Source: Streptomyces sp. P3 (GTDB lineage: Bacteria; Actinomycetota; Actinomycetes; Streptomycetales; Streptomycetaceae). From it: a stretch of 64,000 nt of DNA. The notes under the pieces are model-generated. The model worked only from the letters and a program-made list of their open reading frames with translations. It made no database searches and was not told the DNA's origin. Positions 30,122 to 39,814 of this stretch are shown piece after piece; position 1 is the first letter of the stretch; each line of letters starts with the position of its first letter. The position numbers were made by a program, and so were the translations under genes. Location: the NCBI GenBank assembly GCA_016893485.2, contig JAFEKX020000001.1:310001-374000 (forward strand), in the 5' to 3' direction.

Positions 30122-30634
30122 ATGTTGATCGCGATGGCGGGACTGCCAGGTGCGGGGAAGAGTTCGGTCGCCGGGGCGTTGGGGCGCAAGTTGTCTGCTC
30201 CGGTCGTGTCCGTGGACCCGATCGAGGCTGCGATGTGGCGTGCGGGGGTGGCCCGTGACCAGCCCACGGGCCTGGCCGCATATGTCGTGGCGGAGGCCGT
30301 GGCCGATGGTGTGCTCGGCATGGGCCAGAGCGTGATCGTCGATGCGGTCAACGCCGTGGAGGCGGCGCGGGGACAGTGGCAGTCGCTGGCGGATCGTCAT
30401 GGTGTGCCGGTGGTGTTCATCGAGGTTGTGTGTCCGGATCCGGTGGTGCACCGCCGTCGGTTGGAGAGCCGGTCCCGGGCGATCGAGGGTCTCGCTGAGC
30501 CGACGTGGGAGGTCGTGGAAGGTCTGCGGGAGGAGTTCGCCTCGTGGGCCGGCGACCGGTTGGTGTTGGATGCGATGACCGACCTGTCGTCGAATGTTGC
30601 GGTGGCCCTTGAGTTCCTCTCCGCGACAGGCTGA
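30122..30634 (+). CDS. AAA_33-type P-loop kinase-like protein
   Basis: An intact 170-residue protein with an N-terminal Walker A (GLPGAGKSS, residues ~8-16), a DP strand (VVSVDPIEAAMW) and Walker-B-like hydrophobic strand (VIVDAVNAVEAARG), then VVCPDPVVHRRRLESRSR. It belongs to the COG0645-like kinase group that includes zeta-toxin-like and nucleoside/sugar kinases. Substrate unknown. It diverges from the EACC1/caspase pair with a 186-base gap, so it could be part of the same locus or be unrelated. A hairpin at 30631-30656 ends it. Confidence 0.75.
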   Translation: MLIAMAGLPGAGKSSVAGALGRKLSAPVVSVDPIEAAMWRAGVARDQPTGLAAYVVAEAVADGVLGMGQSVIVDAVNAVEAARGQWQSLADRHGVPVVFIEVVCPDPVVHRRRLESRSRAIEGLAEPTWEVVEGLREEFASWAGDRLVLDAMTDLSSNVAVALEFLSATG

Positions 30635-30656
30635 TCTTCGACCGAGGCAAGATCAG
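30631..30656 (+). terminator. Hairpin at the end of the kinase-like gene
   Basis: Perfect 8-base arms CTGATCTT / AAGATCAG around a 10-base loop; the stop codon lies within the first arm. Confidence 0.55.
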
Positions 30657-30701
30657 TGGCCGCGGTCTCTGGAGCGTGGGGCACTTCGGGCTGCGTGGAC
30701 T

Positions 30702-31075
30702 TCAGGGCGTTCGAAAGTGGGTGACCTCGGTATTCAGCAGCACGGTCGCGAAGGGCGATGCGATGGGGTTCGTGGTGCGCAGGTGGACGCAGTGCTCGGC
30801 CGGGACGTCGTAGAACGCCAGCACCTCGTCGATGTCGTGGGTGATCTTCTTGACGGCCTTGGGCCACTTCGGGGCGTAGGTCTTCTCGAACGCGGCGACG
30901 GCTTTGACCGCACGTCGCTGTCCTTGGCGTTGCGGATGTCCTGCAATGCCTTGCGGCGACGGGCTGGGCCGACGTCGGGACGCGTTGAGCACGTTGGCCG
31001 TTTCGTGAACCCAGCACCGCTGACGGCGGGCGTCGGGGAACACCTCGGCCAGGGCCTTCCCTGGTGAGCCGAACT
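30702..31075 (-). mobile_element. IS256-family transposase remnant
   Basis: Minus strand: ALAEVFPDARRQRCWVHETA then, in shifted frames, QDIRNAKD, AVKAVAAFEKTYAPKWPKAV, KKITHDIDEVLAFYDVPAEH and VHLRTTNPIASPFATV. These are the diagnostic IS256 C-terminal blocks (RCWVHK.ANVL, LLAFYDFPAEHW, HLRTTNPIESTFATV). The N-terminal DDE part and the ends of the element are missing; no terminal inverted repeats are visible. Confidence 0.75.
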
Positions 31076-31393
31076 GGCAGCGGGCCGGCAGCAGAGCCGC
31101 CCCGACCCCGGTCGATCGGCGAGAGCCCGTAGGGATGCCCCTTCCAGCGCCCTGACAGCGCGAACGCCTGGAGCAACTCGGCGTCGTGCACGCGCTCACT
31201 CGCCCATCGCGTACGTATGGCCGGATCTCACGCTCTTGGGTCACGTCGTCCGGGTCCAGGACACGACTCGCGACCGGGATCAGCACTGCGACGAGTGGAC
31301 GACCAGACGGGAGTTCGTCTCACCGCACTGTCCTTTGGGCCGGACGAGGGCCATCGTCAATGGGAAATGGACACACGACGCAGGACGAGCCGG
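31076..31393. other. Intergenic, no recognisable gene
   Basis: Open frames lack motifs on both strands. It separates the IS256 remnant from the sigma-factor stop. Confidence 0.35.
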
Positions 31394-32043
31394 TCAGCCA
31401 TTACTCGCCGCTACGGCCACCAGATGACGGAACCGACGCCGGCCGACGGGGTCCGCATCCACGCCGAAGCCCAACCCGGTGTCCGCCCGGAGGCGTGACG
31501 CCAGGCGGTGCATGCCGCGGCGCGCGTGGCTCTTGACGGTACCCAGCGGCCAACCGGTGAGTTCGGCGATCTGGGTCTGGGTGAGATCGTCGTAGAAGGC
31601 CAGGTTGAGCACCTGACGTTGGGGCTGGGAAGCCGGGACAACTCGTCGGCCAGCAGGACGCGGTCGAGCGCGGCCTCCGGTTGCACGGCATCGTCGGCCG
31701 CCGTCAGCAGCAGCTGGGCAGCCGCCGCGTCGACCAGCTCGGTACGCCGGGTGCGGGCGGCGAGTGCGTCGGCGATCTTCCGGCGGGTGATACCCAGGAG
31801 CCATCCGGGAAGAGTGCCGCGTTCCGGCACGAATCCGGCTCGTCCGCGCCAGGCGGCGAAGAACACCAGTTGGGTGATGTCCTCGGCCTCCCGCGCATCG
31901 CCCGTCGAGCGTCTGGCCTGGGCGTACACAAGAGGACCCCAACGCCGGTGCAGGGCATCGAGGCAGGCCTCGTCGCCGTTCAGGAACCCGTGCACGAGGG
32001 CACCGTCGTCGATCTCCGCGTCGATGTGCACTGCGGTTGTCAT
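31394..32043 (-). CDS. ECF-type RNA polymerase sigma factor (one frameshift)
   Basis: About 216 residues. Region 2 ([30 protein letters not shown], read in part) and region 4 ([39 protein letters not shown], read in part) are clear. The frame breaks at a GGG run (31627-31629) between them; one extra base joins them. ECF sigma factors direct RNA polymerase to stress or envelope promoters. No anti-sigma gene follows within the window, which is unusual; the downstream stretch holds only a transposase remnant. The ATG at 32043 was chosen because [14 protein letters not shown] precedes region 2 at the usual distance. Confidence 0.85.
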
Positions 32044-32410
32044 GGCTTGCTCCTCGCTGGACCCGCCAGTCGCCGAGAGCGACTGTGTCTCCTCTACGGT
32101 TCGCATTCGATGCAAGATGGACAACTCGCATCGTCTTTGCATCGAAATGATGGAAGCCGCGAAGCAGTCGGCGGAGGCCATGGTTGCCGCCGACCGGAGT
32201 CATGATCGGGATGCCGACAAACGCCGAGTGCGGGTGCGGAGTCCGATAGAGCGGGCCTGGTCACGCGTCCGTACGCTCGGGCGTCCGCACGTCCGCTTAC
32301 GGCGGCGTTCCACGTGCGTGCCCAATGGCTCCGGCCGTGGCCCCCATGTCCGTACGGCGGCATCGACACGCGAGCCGGTCCGCCCAGCTACCGGCGAGGC
32401 GACTCGCCCC
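32044..32410. other. Upstream region of the sigma factor
   Basis: No gene. It contains the 8-base inverted repeat at 32108-32144 and a GAACC (minus strand, 32096-32100) that could be an ECF -35 box. Confidence 0.35.
32108..32144. promoter_or_regulatory. Inverted repeat upstream of the ECF sigma gene
   Basis: Perfect arms CGATGCAA (32108-32115) and TTGCATCG (32137-32144), 21 bases apart, about 65 bases before the sigma start. It could be an operator for autoregulation or for an unlinked regulator. Confidence 0.4.
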
Positions 32411-34482
32411 TCAGTGGCCGCGCAGAGCGATGTATTCGCCTGCCAACTCGTCCGCCATGCGTGCGACGGAGAATCGTTCGGCGACCAGTTTCCTGCCCGC
32501 GGCGGCGTAACGGCGCCGGTCGTCGACGGATGTGGTCGCGACGCGCCGCAGGCCTCGCATCAGTCCCGCCTGGTCAGAGGTGTCGATCAGGAGTCCGTTG
32601 AGCCGATCACGGAGGTAGTGCGTGACGCCGCCGCGCCGGGGTCCGGCCACGGGAAGGCCTGCGTCCATCGCCTCCAGTACGGCGAGCCCGAACTCCTCCT
32701 TCGCGCTGGGGCACACGTACCACGAGCACGCGTCCGCCGTCCGCTGGGCTAGAGCACGCTGGAGGCGGCGCACCTCGGTGTTCGGCAGTGCGGGCAGCAG
32801 CGCCAGACGGCCGCTTGCCTGAGGGTTCCCGGCCAGCAGCGTGTCGATGCGGTGGCGGATCCCGGCCTCGGCGGCTGTGCCCGCGCCGGGGCTGCCGCCG
32901 ACCAGGATCAGGGTGCTGCTGAGGTAACCGCCTGTCGCCAGCCAGGCCCGGACCAGGAGGTCCTGCTGTTTCACCGGGTGGAGTCGGCCGACGCACAGGA
33001 GCAGCGGCAGGCCGCGGTCCCGCGGGTCCAGGGAGTCGGGGCGTGCTCCGTCCCGGTAGAGCATGGCGAGCGCCTGGTGCCTCCGGTCGTCCTCGTCGGG
33101 CGCGGGCCGGTACGCGGCTATGCCCTCGGGCGGTGCGCTCGGTCCCGCTCCCGCGTTGAGCCGGGCCAAGCCGGGAAATGGCGGACGAGTTCCTCCGTTC
33201 CGCCACGTCCGGGGATGCCGACGACCGTGTCGGCGCGTGCCACCAGACGATCGGCCACGAACACCCGGTGCAGTTCGTGCCGGAGCTCCTCCCCGCCGTC
33301 GGGTCGGCCGGGTCCCGCGCGGCGTGACGCGCGGCAAGATCGCGATGCGGATCGGGTGTGGCCGTGAAGATCAGCGCGGCACCCAGTCGCTCGGCGGCCT
33401 CCGCGAGCGCCAGGCTCCCGTCGTCGGCGTATCTGACATGCAGGGCGTCCAGGGGGGGCGCGCCATCCCGCCGAGCAGGCGGGTTGCCCACCAGGTGAGT
33501 GCGGCGCGGTGGTGGTGCAGGTCCGGCTGGGCTGGAGGCGTGGGCGCGTCCACGGGCAGCCGCATCACCCAGTGGCCCGGACCGCGTTGGCGCACGAGCC
33601 CGGGGTCCTCCGCCAAGTCCTCGTGCCTGCCCGTGACGACCGTGATCACGCCGGCGATCCCGTCGGTCTCGGCGAGCTGGTCGCCGAGGTCTCCGAGCAG
33701 CACCGCCAGTCCTCCGCTCATGCCCTGCCCGGGAGAGTCCAGTCGGCCCAGCAGCATGGTCTGGGCGACCACCAAGCCCAACGGGCCGTCCTTGTCCGGG
33801 CCGAGCGCGGGCACCGGCGGCGTCAGCAGAAGCCGCTCGTAGGCGTCCGCGGCCCGGCCCGGATCGGGCAGGTGGGCCGAGCCTCCCGGGATCTGGTGCA
33901 GATACCGCCAGGCGGAATGGCGCACCGCTCGACGGGCGCTGCGCTGCCCGAGCGCGGCGCCCTCGGCCGGAGTGAGAGGGTGCAGTGCGGCGGCCACCGC
34001 GAGGTCCAGCAGGCAGCCCACGTCCGGTGTGTCGACCGGGTCGGTGAGTCGTGTGCGCAGCGCCTTCTCAGCGTGCCGGCGGCCATGTCGGCGGACCGTT
34101 TCCGGCCACAGCTCGGTGAGCGCGGCGATGAGCCTCGGGCCGCCGTCACGGTGGGCGAGCAGTGCCTCCGGGGTCGGCGGTGTGCCGAGCCGGGCCGCGC
34201 GACGCAGCGCCGCCACGACCAGGTCGTCGCGGGTCGCGCCGCGACCGTTCCCGGGCGGCGCCGCCCACGGCCCTCTTCCGTATTCGGCGTCCAGCAGCCG
34301 CGCCAGCTCGTCCGGGACGGGGGGGGCCTCGCCCTCCGGGAGGGCGCGTGCCCGGTCCGTCCGGAGCCGTCGAAGAACGCGGCGCGAGCCGTCACCAGGG
34401 CGTCGTGGTCACCGTGGCCCGCGGGTGCCGGACGTCCGGGGTCCTGGGGCACCGAGGCGGGTGCGAAGGCGGTGCCGGCCAT
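32411..34482 (-). CDS. Large glycosyltransferase (GT4-type, sucrose-phosphate-synthase-like layout; several frameshifts)
   Basis: About 690 residues. N-terminal ~300 residues are helical (LLAHRDGGPRLIAALTELWP; QRSARRAVRHSAWRYLHQIP) and precede a GT-B catalytic region: VTVVTGRHEDLAEDPGL..., ALHVRYADDGSLALAEAAER, VGRLHPVKQQDLLVRAWLAT and SAKEEFGLAVLEAMDAGLPV (E-x7-E). Frames change near 34365, 33450, 33300 and 33190. The nucleotide-sugar donor is not identifiable. ATG 34482 is divergent from the other glycosyltransferase at 34653. Overall it is one gene with errors rather than decay, since all GT-B blocks are in order. Confidence 0.75.
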
Positions 34483-34652
34483 GGGCTCTCCTGTCTCGGG
34501 GACGGCTCTGACCCCTGTGGTTCCAGGAGTGCCGGCCCTACGGATGCGCCTCCCCGGTGATCATCGACACAGGGAGCGACCTGGCCGAACGTCGCCTACG
34601 ATGCGCTCGCCTCGCCCTGACCGGTCGAGGACGGAAGACGTCTGGCCGAAGG

Positions 34653-35994
34653 ATGCCCATGCCGCGTGTCGTTGTCGTCAGCCCGCCGTTCATGTCCCAC
34701 GCCCGGCCGTTGTCGGTCCTGGCCGGCGCGTTGGGCCTGCAGGGGGCGGACGTCCATTTCGCCTGTGCTCCGGCGTTCGAGGACCTGGCCCGGCAGGCAG
34801 GGGTGGGCTTCGTGCCGCTGTCCGTGACACGCAACGCCAACACCGGGGTGGCCGAGGCGACGAAGCAGGACGCTCAGGAGGCGGCCCGGCTACGGGAGTT
34901 CCTCGACGCCACCAAGGAAGGTGCCGTGTCCGCGCTCCTGGCCCAGGCGCGTCACCGGCGCGCGGACATGCTCGCGGACCCGGACGGCGTGTTCGACGCG
35001 CTGCGCTCGATCGACCGGGAGCTGCGTCCCGACTGGTACGTGGTGGACCAGCTCAGCTACCCGGTCACCCTGGCGCTGCACTGCCTGGGTCTGCCGTACG
35101 CGAGTTTCTGCCCGGGCCACCCCAGCTACGTGCTCGCGGACCCCGACGCCTGCTTCGGCGTGCCCTACGACTGGCCCCACGTGCTGCGACCCGACCCAGG
35201 GCCTCTACGGAGTTGCATACCGCCGCGCGGCAGAACGACGAGGCCTTCACCGCCCTCTTCGAGGCTTTCGCCCGGCGGCGCGCGCCTTCCCGGCCGGCCC
35301 CGGCAGGGCCTTCGCGCTCAGCTCGCCTCACGCGGTCGTCTACGCCTACCCGCCCTTCCCGTGGCTGCCGACGCCTCCGCAAGGGCCGGTGAACCTGTTC
35401 ACCGGGCACATGGCCGCCGACCCGGACCCCCTCGACGCGGAATGGGAAGCGTGTCTCCGGCGCCTGCGCGGCAACGGCGGGCGGCTCGTCCTCGTCGCGC
35501 TCGGCACGTTCCTGTCCGCGCGTGACGACGTCCTGCGCACCATCGTCACCGGACTACTCGACGGAACGCGGGACGTGTCTGTCGTCGTGGCGGCCGGTGA
35601 GCGGACCGCGGCACTGGCCGATCTCGCGGGTGACCGGGTCGAGGTGGCGCGCTCGGTACCGCAACGTGCGCTGCTCGACCACGTGGACGCCATGGTGCAT
35701 CACGGCGGCGGCAATTCCTTCACCGAGTGCCTGCGGGCGGCCGTACCCGCGGTAGTACTGCCGTTCTCCAGCGACCAGTTCTCCGTGGCGCGGGACGCGG
35801 AGCGCTCGGGCGCCGGTGTGGTGCTCGACCCGAACACCCTGGCGTCGGCCGAGGTCCCAGCAGCACTGGAAGCGGTGTGGGCCACCCTGGAGCCACGCGT
35901 CTCCGGTCTGGCCGAGTCCGTGGGACGGCGCGGTCCCCGATGGGCGGCGGGTGAACTGCTGGCGGCCATGGGCGCACGGGTCTCGCGGACCTGA
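34653..35994 (+). CDS. MGT/GT1-type UDP-glycosyltransferase (two frameshifts)
   Basis: About 447 residues. The N-terminal Rossmann domain begins MPMPRVVVVSPPFMSHARPL and contains VDQLSYPVTLALHCLGLPYA; the C-terminal donor domain has VLVALGTFLSARDDV and the diagnostic block HHGGGNSFTECL...VVLPFSSDQF. These enzymes glycosylate macrolides and other small molecules, using UDP- or dTDP-sugars. Breaks lie near 35195 and 35275, where 80 bases are in a third frame; small corrections restore the order. The neighbour genes give no clear acceptor. Natural-product resistance or decoration is possible. Confidence 0.8.
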
Positions 35995-36032
35995 TCCCGC
36001 CGTCGCCGCGCCGCCGCGGGCTGCGTGGCAGG

Positions 36033-36825
36033 TCAGGTCGGCGCCGGGCCGTAGCCGAGCAGGGGCACAGGTGGCCCGAACCGCACCGGGACGCCAGGAG
36101 CGTACAGAACGCCGACGGGCTCCCCCGCGGCTTCGACAGACCCGCGGCCGGGATCAGACCGTCCTCCCACCCCAGTAGGGCGCACTCGCGGAAGGACCAC
36201 GCGGGATGTGCGTTGGGCAGGTAGTAGGTACGGCCGAGGAACCGCTCGTGCAGTCCCCACCGCTGGGTGAGGAACTCCTCCAACGGTCCGGCTACCACGG
36301 GTCCGTCCCCACGTCGATCCACACCCGTGCCCTCGTGCTGCCGCCCCCGTGCCGCGACGTGCTGTAGAGCAACCGGCTGTCGAACCATTTCCCGCTGATA
36401 CGGGACCACCAATAGGGCAGGCCGAAAGCCCATCGCGCCGTCAGCACCGGCAACAGGCGGTCACAGTCGAGGGAACGGAACACAACACCGCGCCGACCCG
36501 CTGCGTCACGGCTGTACAGGCGGACGTTGACCTCGCCGAAGCTCCCCAAATACGGCAGCGCGGGCGTCCGGCCGCACGCGAGGTCGTCCATGCGGAAGAA
36601 GACCAGGCCGACGTACGCCCGTCCCTGGTGGAGGTCCGGCACGGTGCCGGCGGGCAGCAGCCGGGCCACCTCGAACGGATCGGCGACCCAGTGCAGGAAC
36701 ACCAGGTCCCGCCAGCTCTGCCGGAAGAGCACGCGCCGCACCGGACGGGGAGCCAACGGTGTCAGCGCTTCCACGGGCCGGGGCCGGTGGGCTGAAAGGC
36801 CGGGACCGGGGCGATCTCTCTCCAT
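36033..36825 (-). CDS. DUF2071/YqjF-family protein (two frameshifts)
   Basis: About 263 residues. Blocks seen: LFRQSWRDLVFLHWVADPFE, YVGLVFFRMDDLACGR, VNVRLYSRDAAGRRGVVFRS, LTARWAFGLPYWWSRISGKW, FLTQRWGLHERFLGRTYYLP and GVLYAPGVPVRFGPPVPLLG. This is the acetoacetate-decarboxylase-like fold family DUF2071, function unknown. Frames change near 36305 and 36140. It is the first member of a cluster that includes an SDR, SRPBCC and B12-MerR protein. Confidence 0.8.
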
Positions 36826-36832
36826 GGCCGCC

Positions 36833-37138
36833 CTACCGCACCACTTCGAGCGCCGCACCGGCGCCGGGGCAAATCATTCTCGCCCGCGAGGACATCGCCT
36901 CCACGGCCTCGCGCACGGGACGCCCTCCGGACAGGGACGACGGTTCGCCCACGACGGCTCGCGCGGCGAAACCCGTGACCGTGTGGGGCAGGTTGACCTC
37001 CAGCAGCGCCACGCTCCTGTCCCTTTGCGAGCGGTGGACCGCCATGAGCCAGGTGGCCAGGGCCGCTCTGGCGGCGAGTGCTCGACTGATCTCACCAGTG
37101 GCACCGGGGATGGGAATCCGTGCGCCTCGTAGGTCCAT
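36833..37138 (-). pseudogene. Short-chain dehydrogenase with the catalytic middle deleted
   Basis: A 101-codon open frame. Residues 1-20 form the NAD-binding start (MDLRGARIPIPGATGEISRA, with the G-A-T-G-E-I-S motif). It jumps directly to AALATWLMAVHRSQ, which in intact enzymes follows the catalytic Tyr-x-x-x-Lys, then to the end motif LPHTVTGFAARAV. About 130 residues, including the Ser, Tyr and Lys of the active site, are missing with no frame change. The two ends join at similar ALA-ARA sequences, suggesting deletion between short repeats. It might still be translated, but it cannot be an oxidoreductase. Confidence 0.7.
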
Positions 37139-37407
37139 GCCTCGCCTCCCGAATCCACCGCCGGTCTGGTGCTATGGGTCTGGTTCGCCGGTCGGCCGTC
37201 CGTCGGATGCAGCGTGCGGGACGCGAGGGGTCAGGTCAGCGCGGCGTCCGGAGGATCCGGCACTGAGATCCGACGACCGGTGCGACTCGGGATGACGGAT
37301 TCCGAACGATCGCGCACCGATGCATCCGACGACCGGGGCAGCGCAGAAAGGAAGATGCCGGGACCAGCGTGTGTTCCGGCAGCCGGATGTCGAAAGCGGA
37401 GGCAGTT

Positions 37408-37851
37408 GTGACCGAAGTCGAGCGTGTCATGACACTGGACCATCCGTTGCGCGACGTGGTGGGCTTCCTCGCGGACTTCTCCAACGCCGAGCTGTGGGAT
37501 CCGGGCACCATCACCTGCGACCGGATCGGCACCGGCGGTCTGTCGGTGGGAGCCGAGTGGCACAACGTCTCCGAGTTCTACCGGCTGGCACGCTTCGACG
37601 CCGACCACCTGACCTTCGTAGGACGCAACAAAACCGCCACCTCGACCGACGACATGCGACTCGAGGAACGCGACGGCCGGACACGGTTGACCTACCAGGC
37701 GCGCGTCCAGTTCAACGGACTGGCCCGGCTGGCCACTCCACTCCTCAAGCGGGAGTTCGACCGGCTCGGCGACGAGGTGCTCGAGCGGCTGCCCCAGGCG
37801 GTGGACCGTCACTTGCTCGTTCCGTTCTCGGGCGGAGGACATCCCCAGTGA
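37408..37851 (+). CDS. SRPBCC (START-like) family protein
   Basis: About 147 residues, intact: VERVMTLDHPLRDVVGFLAD, FSNAELWDPGTITCDRIGTG, TRLTYQARVQFNGLARLATP and LLKREFDRLGDEVLERL. This is the hydrophobic-pocket fold of polyketide cyclases and lipid carriers. The GTG at 37408 follows a GGAGG site five bases away; ATGs upstream would add unrelated residues. Its stop overlaps the GTG of the MerR gene by four bases, so they are co-expressed. The ligand is unknown. Confidence 0.8.
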   Translation: MTEVERVMTLDHPLRDVVGFLADFSNAELWDPGTITCDRIGTGGLSVGAEWHNVSEFYRLARFDADHLTFVGRNKTATSTDDMRLEERDGRTRLTYQARVQFNGLARLATPLLKREFDRLGDEVLERLPQAVDRHLLVPFSGGGHPQ

Positions 37852-38917
37852 CCAGCGACATCGACGTGACCGACACGGACGCGGTGCTGCCGCTGGAGGC
37901 CGGGGTGAGTACCGGTTCCCTCGCGAGACGGGTGGGCGTGTCGCCCACCACGCTTCGCTCTTGGGACCGCCGCTACGGTCTCGGACCCGCGACCAGAGCG
38001 GAGGGACGCCACCGCAGATGGTCCTCCGCCGATGTCGCCATGGTCCTGGAGATGTGCCGACTGACGGCAACCGGTATCCCGCCGGGCGAGGCGGCGAAGG
38101 TGGCCAAGGGCCACAAGGAGGGACACGACGCCGGGAACGGAATCTCGCCGTCCACCACCGCCGGGCTCCCGGACCCTGTCCTCGCTCCGCCGGAGTCCGG
38201 CTCCGCGTCCCCGTACGCCTCACGGTCCGGCAGCGGCCTGCCGCTGGGAAATGTGCGGCACGAGTGCAAGGGACTCGCCCGCGCGGCCGTACGGCTGGAC
38301 GGCGCCGCCGTGCAGGAACAGCTCAACTCGGCGGTGCGCAGGCACGGACTGGTCGTGACGTGGGAGGAGATCCTGGCTCCGGCGCTCCAGGCGGTGGGGC
38401 GCAAGTGGCAGTCCGCGGGCGAGCGCTATGTGGAGGTGGAGCACCTGCTGTCCTGGCACATCTCCGCGACCCTCCGTCACCTCTACGTCAGTGCGGTGGC
38501 CGCGCACAAGGCGCCGCGCTCGGCGCCCGTGATTCTGGCCTGCCTGCCCGGCGAACAGCACACGCTGCCACTGGAGGCACTCACGGCCGTTCTCGCGGAG
38601 CGCGGTGTCGCCACTCTGATGCTCGGTGGCGCCGTCCCGGCGGAGGCCCTGGTGGCCGCGGTGCAGCGGGTCGGTCCGAGTGCCGTGGTCCTGTGGTCGC
38701 AGTCCACGTCGACGGCGAGTGTCCCCTTGGCCCACCTTGTGGCCGCGACCCGATGGGGCGTCCGCGGGGGCGCGCACGCAGAGCCGGGTGCTGCTCACGG
38801 GTCCCGGCTGGCGGCGGGCTCAACACTCCGGTCTGCTGCGGCCGCAGGGGCTGCACGAGGCCCTGCTCTTGCTCGAGGACGAACACCTCACGTCGTCGTC
38901 CACCCCTGACCTGCTGA
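37848..38917 (+). CDS. MerR-family regulator with cobalamin-binding domain (LitR/CarH-like; one frameshift)
   Basis: About 350 residues. N-terminal MerR helix-turn-helix (GVSTGSLARRVGVSPTTLRS, RRYGLGPATRAEGRHRRW) is followed by a linker, a helical B12-cap (EEILAPALQAVGRKWQSAGE, RYVEVEHLLSWHISATLR) and a B12-binding Rossmann part (VILACLPGEQHTLPLEAL). The Trp...Glu-His motif that marks light-sensing LitR/CarH proteins is present, one residue longer than usual (W-Q-S-A-G-E-R-Y-V-E-V-E-H). The C-terminal end changes frame near 38765, so its last residues are uncertain. As a photoreceptor-repressor it would respond to light through adenosylcobalamin; this is inferred from the family. Confidence 0.8.
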
Positions 38918-39021
38918 CTGGGCACCCTCCGGGAGCGGTCCTGTCCGCGGCACGACCTGGCCGGTTCGTCGTCCTCGTCCGGCGCTGCGGGGACGGCGAA
39001 CCGGCCAGGTCGTCCACACCG

Positions 39022-39603
39022 TCAGCTCTCGCGCTGCGTGTTCGCCGCGGGAAGCACCGGGCTCCCACTCGCGCCGCCCGTGGAGAGCGCGGGCTTCTCT
39101 TCCTGGCCCCGGCGGCGGATTGCGAGGGATTCGCGGGCGGCCTCACGGGCGTGCCGACGGCGCCAGTACGGATTGTCGTGCGGCAGTTTGCTCGATACGC
39201 GCCCGTACATACCGAACGTCAGAATGATCAGCCCCATGACGAAGCTGAACAGGACGTTGGTCATCCCGAAGTCCAGGATGTTGGCCGGCCGGTCCAGGAT
39301 GAAGATGTGGACGAAACCGCTCAGGAGAAAGAGCGTTCCGACCACCATGTTGAGTGTCGAGGCGAAGTTTCCGCCGACAATGCCTCCGACGATGAGCGCG
39401 AGGCCCACGACGACGGAGATCACGCTCAGCAGGCCGTTGGTCGACATGCCCGCGATGTGGTGCCCGTGGGTGTTGAACGGGCTGAGCTCATCGGCGAATC
39501 CGAGGACGCCGAAGACAAGCAGGGTGAGTCCGCAGAGTGCGGCGCCGTACCGGTAGACCGTGGTCAGTTGATGGTCCACAGGCAGCTCGTCGCTCAGTTT
39601 CAT
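39022..39603 (-). CDS. DUF4383 membrane protein
   Basis: An intact 193-residue membrane protein with four helices (YGAALCGLTLLVFGVLGFA, LLSVISVVVGLALIVGGIVG, LNMVVGTLFLLSGFVHIFIL and VLFSFVMGLIILTFGMYG) and a basic, cytosolic tail. It matches the DUF4383 family of unknown function. ATG 39603 begins MKLSDELPVDHQLTTVYRYG. It is a stand-alone gene. Confidence 0.8.
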   Translation of the reverse strand: MKLSDELPVDHQLTTVYRYGAALCGLTLLVFGVLGFADELSPFNTHGHHIAGMSTNGLLSVISVVVGLALIVGGIVGGNFASTLNMVVGTLFLLSGFVHIFILDRPANILDFGMTNVLFSFVMGLIILTFGMYGRVSSKLPHDNPYWRRRHAREAARESLAIRRRGQEEKPALSTGGASGSPVLPAANTQRES

Positions 39604-39814
39604 GGCGAATCCTTTCCGATGCGCGAACGCGTCGCGGGCTTCCATGGAGCAGCCTCCGAGCCGACCACTCAAAGGGGTATTCGTAGCAAAACAGCCATAC
39701 GGTTGCGCCCCTTCGGAATTTCGACCGGACGGCGTACCGGCCGCGTAGCACCGCGGATCGGAAAGGAGGCCAGCCGGGCTCCCGGACCGCCCCCACCCAG
39801 TCGGACTCCGCACG

